Origin: Cannabis sativa
Taxonomy: Eukaryota; Streptophyta; Magnoliopsida; Rosales; Cannabaceae
NCBI RefSeq assembly: GCF_029168945.1
Contig: NC_083603.1
Location: 16,492,001 to 16,556,000 of the forward strand
Length of the DNA: 64,000 bases
Direction: 5' to 3'
This document shows, in pieces, positions 1-10,775 of this stretch. The notes beneath the pieces are model-generated. The model saw nothing but the letters and a program-made list of their open reading frames with translations, was not told the origin of the DNA and did no database searches. The number at the start of each line of letters is the position of its first letter. Position 1 is the first letter of the stretch. Both the position numbers and the translations under genes were made by a program.

Positions 1-362
1 TATATATATATAATATAAAGTGTGGCTATGTAACATAATTATTGGTTTAACGATACTTTTGTTATTTCTACGTTAACTTTAACAGAATATCCTATTAATT
101 AACAGAATATTCTTTTTTAATTCAAAAATAAAAATTAGGTAGATATTTTATATAAAGCAATAGCTAATTTTTTTTTCTTAAAGATTAAAATCTCAAATCC
201 CATTTAAACATTAAAAAAAATGCATTACCTAATTAAAAAAAAAAATTAAACATACATGTATTGCACTTAACCTATCACCTAAATTTAATTAAAAAAAAAC
301 AAATTATACGTGCATTGCACGTAACATCAACCTAGTATATATAATAAGTGTATATTTTTATA
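1..362. other. AT-rich flank left of LINE1
   Basis: The stretch is very AT-rich, with a short TA run at the window edge and many A or T homopolymers. I see no open reading frame of note, no RNA gene and no LTR end. It is the host sequence next to the LINE1 target-site duplication that begins at 363. Confidence 0.6.
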
Positions 363-378
363 TTTTTTCTCACTTTTT
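363..378. repeat. Target-site duplication of LINE1 (left copy)
   Basis: The 16-bp string TTTTTTCTCACTTTTT occurs here and again at 14944-14959, bracketing LINE1. The left copy runs directly into the poly(T) tract that is the complement of the LINE poly(A) tail. This is the arrangement expected from target-primed reverse transcription. Because the site is T-rich, the exact right end of this copy cannot be told from the tail. Confidence 0.75.
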
Positions 379-479
379 TTTTTTTTAATCAAAGGAGAAA
401 ATTCTCATTAATCAACAAGCAACATACAATCAACAGCCTAACAAGGCTTGGCAACCTGGCAGAAAAAAGACAAACAGTC

Positions 480-1009
480 TTAGGCTAGAATTCTATTAAT
501 TAGCCTTTGACTAGTGGTATCTATCTTCTTTTGCCTATAGCTATACAATCTGTATTTAGCTATCTTTTTGATCTCTTTAACAATGTAAGTCACCATGTAA
601 GAACTATCATCATGTACACATTTGTTCCTATTCAACCAAATAAAATAAACAGCAGCAGCCAGCAAAGAGACCACAACTCTATCCCTTAAGCTGTCACCTG
701 TTGCTGTCAAAAAACTCCTCCAGCAGCCAAATTGAGTGCTCCAAGCATGAAAACCCAGCCAGTTGAAAATCTCATGCACCACCTGCCTTGAGAACAAACA
801 ATCAAAAAATAAGTGTTGATTTGTTTCAACTACCCGCCCACAAACAGCACACTCTGAGTTCGAAATGTTGATGTGGAAGACAACCAACTGATCTCTAGTG
901 AGGAGATGGACATGAACCGATTGCCATAATATGAATCTGTGTTTTGGAATATTAAACCTACTCCAAACTGCTTTGTGATATTTATCCTCCTCACAAGTCA
1001 CCAAGCTAT
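480..1009 (-). pseudogene. LINE1 ORF2, C-terminal part (zf-RVT region)
   Basis: This is the 3' end of LINE1 ORF2, cut off from the rest by element A. The visible open part (1004-480, 174 codons) has the pattern of the plant LINE zf-RVT domain: FNIPKHRFILWQ, then two cysteines (SECAVCG) and H-x3-C-x-FS (HLFFDCLFS). This zinc-binding segment follows the reverse transcriptase in many plant L1 proteins. The frame continues into the sequence beyond element A at 10776 with no shift once one duplicated 5-bp target copy is removed, which shows that A entered intact coding sequence. The stop codon lies at 480-482. Confidence 0.85.
1005..1009. repeat. Target-site duplication of element A (left copy)
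   Basis: The 5 bp GCTAT precede the LTR start TGTTGG at 1010. The partner at 10776-10780 is ACTAT. One mismatch is present, and the LINE1 reading frame indicates that the right copy changed. Confidence 0.7.
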
Positions 1010-2906
1010 TGTTGGAAATTATTTTACCAGGATCTTAGATCTACTCACAAGTATGTTTATTAACATCCTAAATAAGAACTTTCTAAAACGATAAATTAAA
1101 CACATATAAAGTTTAAGAAACCTTACATTGGGTGCAGCGGAATAATATGACTCCTTCCGTTCAGATATCTAGCCCTTGATTCCTTTCTGTAGCAGAGCAT
1201 TATCAATATCTGAACCTGGATCTCTTTCTCTGAATCTTTTATGCTGAAACTCCTTTGCTGATGATCTTTCTTCACGATCTTCCTCACTATGATTGAGGTA
1301 TCACTTGCTGTGTGTGGGCACTACTCATACACTAAGAAATTTCGAAATTTCAAGAGGGAAGAGAAAGAAGAAGTGGCAGCTAAAGATAGGGAGAGAGAAG
1401 GCTCAGTTTTTCTGAATCAGAAGAAGTGTGGAAAATTTAGTGTAATTTTCCTGAAGCCTTCACTATCTATTTATAGCATTCCACTAGGGTTAGGTTTGAA
1501 TTATTTGGCATTAAAATAATGAAAATATCAGTTTAAATTTCCTACAAAAGTGGCAGGCCATACACTTAGTGGATTGGGCCTTGCTTTTTGCAATTTTGCA
1601 GTTTTACCTTTTTTGCATTTGATTTTCTCAAAAACGCCAATTTTCTAATTCAACCACTTAATGTCAATTCTAACTATTTAATAACTATAAATAATTATTA
1701 AATAATATTGCCATTTATCATATTTATTAATTGAACCATACAAAGTATCATAATTAACAAATATGCCCCTATAAACTCTTTCTTTACAATTTCGCCCTTA
1801 CTTAGTGAAAAATTCACAAATAGACATAGTCTAATTTGAGAATTATAATTGATTAATCAAAACCAATTACATGAGTCTTACAAGCAATATTATCTCAACT
1901 AGTGGGGGGACCATGGGTCTATATAACCGAGCTTTCAATAAGTAGATCAAGAATTTAGCACTAAAATTCACTAACTTATTAATTCTTCGTTGAATCCACG
2001 CATAGAACTTAGAATTGCACTCTCAGTATATAGAATGCTCTATATGTTCCACCATATAGACACATCATTAGTTATCCATTGTTATAATCCTAACGTGATC
2101 AATGATCCTCTATATGAATGATCTACACTGTAACGGGATTAAATTACCGTTACACCCTACAATGTATTTATTCCTTAAAACACTTGACCCCGTATAAATG
2201 ATATTTCAGCTTATGTGAAATGAGTACTCCACCATTTATGTTCGTTTGGTCAAGCTCGAAGGAGATCATCCTTTGCTTACTATTCGCCAGATAGAAGCTA
2301 TAGATTCCATGTTTATGCTAGCGCTCCCACTCAATTGCACTACCGTGTTCCCAAAAAGTACGTATCACCCTGACCAAAAGGTAGGCTTAACTAACAATTC
2401 AAGGAACACGAATAGCCTTTCAAGATTGAGCCTAATCATAACAGGATTAAGATCATTTGATCTAGGATCAACTAGGCGATATTAACTTGAATAGATATTA
2501 CGGTAAGTTTAACTAAATCTAAGTCAAAGTTCAATATCGGTCCCTTCCGATGCATACTCCATGCATCCAACCTGAGCTTTACTTTAATCAATGCTCTGGA
2601 AAGAACATAGTATTTCTCCAAATACAAGTAAACTCTTGTTGTAGATTATCATATCAGTAAAACCCTGTGTCTGATAAATCTAGGAAACTTTATTCACATA
2701 GTCATGTTTACTTTCCAATGTGTTGACGGCACAATAAACAGGATCAAGTATGTGAAAAGGGTTTCAGATGAATTTATACATTATGTACATATAATCATGA
2801 AATAAATCATGTGAACCATGCAACATTAAATGTTATTTCTGATCTATATTAATAAGTAAATCTGATTATATTGAAATGAGTTTTATTTAGGGCATAAAAC
2901 CCAACA
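1010..2906 (-). repeat. Element A 3' LTR
   Basis: Begins TGTTGGAAATT and ends GGGCATAAAACCCAACA on the plus strand (TG...CA, 1897 bp). It is nearly identical to 8884-10775 and clearly related to the LTRs of C and G and to the solo LTR E. A TATA-like CTATAAATAG lies on the minus strand at 1476-1467. Confidence 0.9.
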
Positions 2907-5540
2907 AACTTCCACTTGCACTAATATCAAACAAAAAGTGCGTTTCAAATAATCTCAACACCTTGATATACAAATCAAGTGTAGTAGTAGTAAACTCCTC
3001 GTAATAGGATCTGAAAGGTTGAATTAACCACAACCTTTTCTCCACCATTACTCTTCCTTAATCACAAAATCATTGATAATGTGAAATTCCTCTCTATATG
3101 TCTACTCTCTTGGGATACTGGATTCTATACCTTTGGCAACTACTTTTGGTTAATCAGGAAATTAACACTAGTAGTTTAAGGCAATTTGGAATGAAGCCAA
3201 AAATGTATAGAACTTTCCTTAGACTGAATAAGTACCTTTCCTGCAGCTTTAACATTCAGTCCCTCTCTGGTAGACCTAGAGACTTTAGATAGTTTTTTAC
3301 ACTTCTCCAAAATCATTATTCCACCCCCAGAGTAATCACCATCTTATCAGAAAGATTTTCTAGCACAAAGGCAAATTTCGAAATCTGATATGGTGTAGTC
3401 TAAGAGTTTTAAACACACCCTTATAGACTAACATATAGTTCCTCTTCTCCTGGATTAATCTGATACCTACTCATTACTCCCACTCAACAGCAGGTGTCTG
3501 GTCTAAGGCATACAAAAGCATATCTAAGACCTCTCACTGTTGATATAAGAAAATTCTTTCATGGCTTTATATTTTCTGGAATAGTTGAAACTTTTCCTAA
3601 GATAAAATCTATGTCTTAGAAGCTGTGAAGCTTCTATAGATTGCCATTAGAAAGAAAATGCTTCAGCATCTTACTAAAGTAAGTTGCTTGCATTAGAGTA
3701 AGTAATTACCAGGTATACCACAAGCCATAGGTTTAGATAAACTCAAACCTATAATACTAGGAACAGGAAGTTTTGTTAAGTCTATTGAATGGACTTATAA
3801 ACGAAAATTTCCTTTTATGTCCTTGTAATAGAAAACTTTAGGTTATTCCATGTGAATGGATTAAACCATAGTTCTTTTTGGCTTTCTTCTTAGTTTCTTA
3901 TCTTGACAATCCATTACTTGTTTAAACTCACAATGGATTTTAATCACTAGTGTCTCCCAAGTCATAAGAAGGTGAGTTCCTAGAAACTCTCCCACTACGA
4001 CAAGGTACCGTGAATTATGTCGAGGAAAACTAAATGGTATTGATCTCTTCGGTTGTGACAAGACAACAGAGGCAGTGGGATCATCATATGTTATATAAGA
4101 TGATAGAACACTTTTGGAATCAAGAAATTAAATATCTCCTTTATTTGCTACTTGTTTTTCAGACTTAGTCATTTTCTTAGAAAAGTAGTATTTGTTTGAT
4201 CAAACACTTTCTTATCTATTGACTATGGGATGGTCCACCCCTAATCACTTAGAATAGCTAACAAACCATGGTTAACAGTTCTAGCTTTTCTTAAGATTTT
4301 GATTAGGTCATCCATGAATCTAGTAATGATTTACATTAAGTACCCAACCATTACATCATTCTGAAATTGTATTACCACAGAAGGATTTAGGCAACGACTA
4401 GTAACTAATCATCAATATGCAACTCGAAATTTCTGGGGAGGTAAGTTTGGATATAATTCAAAAATCAATTTAATGATCATTGAACTGCATATCTACTAAC
4501 TATTTCTCCACCCCTATCAGTTCGCAAGATCTTTAATCACGTACCTTAATGGTTTTAACCATTGCTAGAAATTAATGAAATTTTTCAAACATTTCAAATT
4601 TCTTTGCTAAAAGGTATAATCTAGAGTTATCGTTTTAAGAATACAACGAAAAACTCATATCCACCCCTGAATGTACATCCATCTGCGAATGAGATGAACT
4701 ACTTTCAGTGGATATAGGCATATTATCTCTTTGCAGAGATTGATCATGTCAAATTCACTATGAACAAGATACAAATGCCATCGATTAAAAAAAATGTGGT
4801 AGTGTCTTTTGATGACATAGGTTTAGTTACATCAAAGAGTTCTTAGAATAGTGCAAGTGGATCCTGGTCACAGAATACCTAACTCATATTCCATACAGTT
4901 TGAATCCATTAATAAAAGATGGATATTTAAACACTTGACAAAGTGTAACTGTATTGTATCTGGAATTAGAAATATAAGAAAATTTCTGTTTGGATTCTAA
5001 AATTAAAGTCAAAGACTTAAATTCAACCAAATATAATGAGTAATTCTTTCTTGGACCACCACTACTAATACAAACTCTAAGTCAGATTTGCCCATACAAG
5101 TAGGAGATTTCTAAGATTGAGGATTTATATCAATTGGGAATAGAATTTCGGGATTATAATCATATGCGTCATTTAATTTCTTAAGAGAAAATATAATGAC
5201 ATGAAATGATTTATAGACCATTCATCCAATGATATGTTTTGAAGCTAATTCGAAATGAATAAGCTAAGAGGAATTAGGATAATTTCGTTTATAAATAAGA
5301 ATCCAACAATGCTTCGATTAGCGAAAGACAAAGTAATCTTATTTATGTAATCTTCTTGTTTCATATTGTAAATACTAGTCTAAGGTGTCATCAATTGATG
5401 AACAGTTAGATGTCGCATATACAATACTTATCTTTCGAGATCTTACACTATTATGTATGTCTAATGGTGAAAATCCATTAGGGATTTATCTCATTAGAAA
5501 AACAAACATGTTAGACCAACAATGAAGATTCGAAATTAAA
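2907..5540 (-). pseudogene. Element A decayed copia pol (integrase, RT, RNase H remnants)
   Basis: There is no open frame, but the minus strand matches, segment by segment, the decayed pol of element C (30180-32613), which still shows copia landmarks. The part equivalent to the copia RT tail (ALLCLRPDT, then SRYQxNPGxxHW in C) lies around 3440-3560. The RNase H equivalent lies around 3090-3420. A further block at 4061-3861 is open for 66 codons and corresponds to 31425-31624 of C. Only the C relative gives a readable protein; for A the assignment rests on that similarity. No gag homology is seen. Confidence 0.65.
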
Positions 5541-8500
5541 CTACAACTTAATAACAGAAAATAACATGGTTCAATATAAATTCATACACAATTCAGAAAT
5601 TATAAACATATAGCAAGTAGGAATGACTAGTGAAAATACTAAAACATACAATCCTTAATAATTTCCAAGGTTTTCAACAAACTGATACAGTGTCCCGGTA
5701 GGCGAGAGTCAAAGCATCATTTATTGAATAGAGTTGTCAGCTCATCTAAAATAGAAACCATTCTAGCAACCTTTTATTCGATCAAAATAAGAATCCAGCG
5801 TTGTCCCGGTAGGCGAGAGTCAAGGTTATTCTCATTTCATGAGCCTCTACCATTGTTTCATGTTTCATAAGTTTATCTCTAAGTAGTCACCGTAGGGGAG
5901 AGTCTAATAGAGACGAAAACTTACAAAACACTTATCAAATGAAATCTTACGGTGTTAAATGCGTTCAACGAATGACCATCCATAGGGGGACAAAGTCTAG
6001 CGTCTCGAGGTTATATTGAAAACATTTAACTTTTGTAAGACCAACAATGGAGATCGAATATCTTAATAATAATCAAGCTCATTATTTAAAGTGAGTTGTA
6101 TTTTCTTTGATTCTCTTTATTTAATTTATTTATTTTAAATACATATTTATTTAAAATTTCCAATTTAGAATGAAAAATTCTAAATATAAATTTTAATTTA
6201 ATATTTATAAATTTTACTTAGATGAATTATTTCCATCTTAGTAATAATTTCCAATAAATATTTAGAAAAATATTCAATTTAAGTTGTTACAAAATTAATA
6301 TAAATTAATTTACAACTCAAATTTAATTTTCTATAAATATATATTGCATTTCGAAAAATTAAAGTATTTAAGAATACAATTTTCGAAAATGCATGTTAAA
6401 ATAAAAAAAAAATTAATCCTGGAAAAATTATTCTAATTTAATGTTGGCCCAAAATTAATTAATAAAATTAATTTACAACAAAAAATATAATTTTCCTATT
6501 TAATTAAATATATATAAGAAAAATTTCAAATATTTAAGTATGATGATGAAAATCAACTTAAATATTAATTTTCTATTTAATTAAATACACTAGAAAAACA
6601 CTTTAAGCAAAAATATCATCTATCTAGATTTTCCTTTGACTAATTAATTCAATTTCTAATAATATACTTTAATTTAATTTATTTTAAATTAATCAATAAA
6701 TGAAAAAATCATTGATTTAAGTTGATCCAAGAATTAATTAAAATAAATAATTAATTTACAACTTAATCTATTTTTCAAGATAAATTCGAAATTCTAGCAT
6801 TTAAGAAATGCAATTTCGAAAATTGATTGATAAAATAAAGAAAAAATATATTTTGAAAATTATTTAAATTTAGTTGAAAAATTAAATTTCAACTAAAAAT
6901 AATTTTCTATTTAATTAAATGTCATGAAAAAGAAATATTTAAGTATGATGATAAAAATCAACTTAGATATTTAATTTTCAAATTAATTAAATGTATTAAA
7001 TTCAAGAAATAAATAATTAAGTGTAGAGAAGGCTTAATTATTAATTTCTAGTTTAATACTAGGAAAAATATACTTAAAATAAATTGTACCAAAATTAATT
7101 ATTTAAATAATTAATTTCACAATGTATAATATTTTCCTATTTAATATTAGAAATAATAAGTAGTCTAGAAATAACTATCTAGAAAATATCTTATTTGACT
7201 AATTATCTTTTCCACAAAATTTGAAAAAATATCTAATTTAAATTGTATTAGAAAAAATCTAGAACTTAAATATTTTTCAAATTTAAATTTAATTAAATAT
7301 CAAAAATTAAGTTGTAACCACTTAATTTAAAAATATTCCATTTTAAGTTAATATTCGAAAAGATATTAACTTAAAAAATATCTAAAAAATCTTAATAACC
7401 AATGCCTAAAATTCCTCAACTTAATTTTGAAATTTTGAATTCAAAATATATTCAGATTTAAGTTGGTTAGTTGAAGATAACTAAATATCAACTTAAATAG
7501 GAATATTTAATGAAAAATTTAAATTAAGTTCCAGAAAGAATCTAGATGGTTATAATTCTATATTTAATTAAATACAAGAAAATACATATAGTTTAGCTTA
7601 GAATAAAAAATAATTCTTTAAACTATATTTTTCTTAAATTAATTTCAAAATAAATGAAATTAATTATGTTGCTAATCAATTTTAATTAGGTTAAACTAGT
7701 GTAATTAACCTAGTACAATCATTCAAATCAGGCAAATGAGCCTTCACAATTGGGGTGGTTTGTGTGAGGGGGTGCTGGGTTCAGTATGTCCTACCCACTT
7801 CTATGGCTCCCAACTCTCACACAAGGCCCAAAAGAGAGGAATTTAACCTTAATAAGAACAACTGTTATTAATTGAATAGGCCCAAAAACTAAATGGGCCT
7901 AAATAAATTCTATCAAAAACTATGATAATTTATTTTAGCAACATTAACCTATATGCATCTATAATAAAATTAAACACATAGGCTCACACAGGCACACTTT
8001 GGATAGGTCCTATCATGTTGCTAGGTCATACACAGATGAAAGAAGATTGTAAATATACCTGTTACAAATTATTATCTTGACCAAGGGAGCCATCAGATCA
8101 TTAGATCTGGCAAAAGGTAACCATGGCTATTTGCAATCAAGTAATAATAGGTTTTGAAAACTTACAAACAAGCTAAAACCACATACTCCTGCAACAAGGT
8201 TAGCTGGATAGTTGGATGTAGGATTTATTTAATTTTAAATAATTAATTTCGAAATATTATTAAAATGAATTTTCGAAAAAAAATTTTAAAAAAAATTTCA
8301 AAAATTAATTATATGTTTAAATTTAAAATTAAACCTACAATTTTGAAAAATTAGGTTTGAACCAACCTAAATATCATTTCAAAAATTTGCTAACTACTTT
8401 TAAATTATAAATATTATTTTATAAATAAAAATTAAATAAAAAATTAGAAAAGATAAATAAATATCTTTTTCAAATTTTAAATGTAATTTAAATAAATAAA

Positions 8501-8883
8501 ATAACAAAATTTAAAAAATTAGCAAAATATCTTATATCTATTTAAAATTACATGATTATAAATATCTTATTTTAAATTTACATATGGTCAAAATATCTAA
8601 AAAGATTTAATTAAAAAATCTTAAAAGATAAGATATTTTTAAAATATCTTAAAAGACATTATAAATATCTTTAAAAGATATTATAAATATCTTTAAAAGA
8701 TATTATAAATATCTTAAAAGATAAGATATTTTTAAATATCTTAAAAGATATTATAAATATCTTAAAAGATATTATAAATATCTTAAAATATCTGACCTTA
8801 AATTTTAAAAAAAATATAATCAAATTTAAAAATAAGATAGATTTTTAAGCAAAAAGATAAATACTAATTCTATTCAAATTCAA
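5541..8883 (-). other. Element A long AT-rich leader with duplicated GC motif
   Basis: This 3.3-kb non-coding part lies between the 5' LTR and the pol remnants. It is mostly A/T homopolymer-like sequence and includes a less AT-rich island at about 7730-8200 that is conserved in C (21760-22200) and G (53110-53610). The motif TGTCCCGGTAGGCGAGAGTCAA occurs at 5691-5712 and again at 5802-5823, with a weaker relative at about 5886-5908. The equivalent leader in G also has a tRNA primer site and a hairpin cluster next to the LTR; those are missing here. Confidence 0.7.
8620..8794. repeat. Tandem array of a near-palindromic ~21-bp unit
   Basis: About six units of roughly CTTAAAAGATATTATAAATAT follow each other with small length changes, within the leader of element A close to its 5' LTR. 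Each unit is an imperfect palindrome (AAGATATT / AATATCTT). It looks like replication-slippage expansion of AT-rich leader sequence; I saw no similar array in C or G. Confidence 0.8.
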
Positions 8884-10775
8884 GAAATTATTTTACCAGG
8901 ATCTTAGATCTACTCACAAGTATGTTTATTAACATCCTAAATAAGAACTTTCTAAAACGATAAATTAAACACATATAAAGTTTAAGAAACCTTACATTGG
9001 GTGCAGCGGAATAATATGACTCCTTCCGTTCAGATATCTAGCCCTTGATTCCTTTCTGTAGCAGAGCATTATCAATATCTGAACCTGGATCTCTTTCTCT
9101 GAATCTTTTATGCTGAAACTCCTTTGCTGATGATCTTTCTTCACGATCTTCCTCACTATGATTGAGGTATCACTTGCTATGTGTGGGCACTACTCATACA
9201 ATAAGAAATTTCGAAATTTCAAGAGGGAAGAGAAAGAAGAAGTGGCAGCTAAAGATAGGGAGAGAGAAGGCTCAGTTTTTCTGAATCAGAAGAAGTGTGG
9301 AAAATTTAGTGTAATTTTCCTGAAGCCTTCACTATCTATTTATAGCATTCCACTAGGGTTAGGTTTGAATTATTTGGCATTAAAATAATGAAAATATCAG
9401 TTTAAATTTCCTACAAAAGTGGCAGGCCATACACTTAGTGGATTGGGCCTTGCTTTTTGCAATTTTGCAGTTTTACCTTTTCTGCATCTGATTTTCTCAA
9501 AAACGCCAATTTTCTAATTCAACCACTTAATGTCAATTCTAACTATTTAATAACTATAAATAATTATTAAATAATATTGCCATATATCATATTTATTAAT
9601 TGAACCATACAAAGTATCATAATTAACAAATATGCCCCTATAAACTCTTTCTTTACAATTTCGCCCTTACTTAGTGAAAAATTCACAAATAGACATAGTC
9701 TAATTTGAGAATTATAATTGATTAATCAAAACCAATTACATGAGTCTTACAAGCAATATTATCTCAACTAGTGGGGGGACCATGGGTCTATATAACCGAG
9801 CTTCCAATAAGTAGATCAAGAATTTAGCACTAAAATTCACTAACTTATTAATTCTTCGTTGAATCCACGCATAGAACTTAGAATTGCAGTCTCAGTATAT
9901 AGAATGCTCTATATGTTCCACCATATAGACACATCATTAGTTATCTATTGTTATAATCCTAATGTGATCAATGATCCTCTATATGAATGATCTACACTGT
10001 AAAGGGATTAAATTACCGTTACACCCTACAATGTATTTATTCCTTAAAACACTTGACCCCGTATAAATGATATTTCAGCTTATGTGAAATGAGTACTCCA
10101 CCATTTATGTTCGTTTGGTCAAGCTCGAAGGAGATCATCCTTTGCTTACTATTCGCCAGATAGAAGCTATAGATTCCATGTTTATGCTAGCGCTCCCACT
10201 CAATTGCACTACCGTGTTCCCAAAAAGTACGTATCACCCTGACCAAAAGGTAGGCTTAACTAACAATTTAAGGAACACGAATAGCCTTTCAAGATTGAGC
10301 CTAATCATAACAGGATTAAGATCATTTGATCTAGGATCAACTAGGCGATATTAACTTGAATAGATATTACGGTAAGTTTAACTAAATCTAAGTCAAAGTT
10401 CAATATCGGTCCCTTCCGATGCATACTCCATGCATCCAACCTGAGCTTTACTTTAACCAATGCTCTGGAAAGAACATAGTATTTCTCCAAATACAAGTAA
10501 ACTCTTGTTGTAGATTATCATATCAGTAAAACCCTGTGTCTGATAAATCTAGGAAACTTTATTCACATAGTCATGTTTACTTTCCAATGTGTTGACGGCA
10601 CAATAAACAGGATCAAGTATGTGAAAAGGGTTTCAGATGAATTTATACATTATGTACATATAATCATGAAATAAATCATGTGAACCATGCAACATTAAAT
10701 GTTATTTCTGATCTATATTAATAAGTAAATCTGATTATATTGAAATGAGTTTTATTTAGGGCATAAAACCCAACA
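8884..10775 (-). repeat. Element A 5' LTR
   Basis: A direct repeat of 1010-2906, nearly identical. On the plus strand homology starts at GAAATTATTTTACC, so the five bases TGTTG present at 1010 are missing at this inner end. The outer end CCAACA is intact. A TATA-like CTATAAATAG (minus strand, 9345-9336) would be the element's promoter. Short ORFs within the LTR are not considered genes. Confidence 0.9.
9336..9345 (-). promoter_or_regulatory. TATA-like box in 5' LTR of element A
   Basis: CTATAAATAG on the minus strand. The same box sits at the same place in the related LTRs: 1467-1476 in A's other LTR, 20965-20974 (plus) in C, 25182-25191 (minus) in E and 55162-55171 (minus) in G. Conservation across diverged copies supports a role as the core promoter of this LTR group. 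Confidence 0.6.

Larger units (their letters stand above)
1010..10775 (-). mobile_element. Element A: non-autonomous Ty1/copia-derived LTR retrotransposon
   Basis: A 9.8-kb insertion within LINE1 ORF2, bounded by 1.9-kb direct LTRs (1010-2906 and 8884-10775) and 5-bp duplications. Polarity is minus: the 3' LTR is on the left, next to a polypurine tract (complement of 2907-2925, like the GTGCAAGTGGGAG at 32601-32613). The inside holds decayed integrase-RT-RNase H sequence and a long AT-rich leader. I find no gag and no intact ORF. By eye the LTRs differ at about a dozen positions in 1.9 kb, so insertion was recent and must have depended on proteins from another copy. The inner end of the 5' LTR lacks the CAACA terminus and no tRNA-Met primer site follows. 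Confidence 0.88.

Noticed and set aside
1289..1519. 76-codon ORF conserved at 9158-9388 and partly at 25028-25231
   Set aside because: It lies within LTRs, antisense to the element, directly downstream of the LTR TATA box on the other strand. Repetition reflects LTR copies, not a gene.
2246..2485. 79-codon ORF repeated at 10115-10354
   Set aside because: Same region of the two LTRs of element A. No domain, no homology to known element proteins and an atypical start context.
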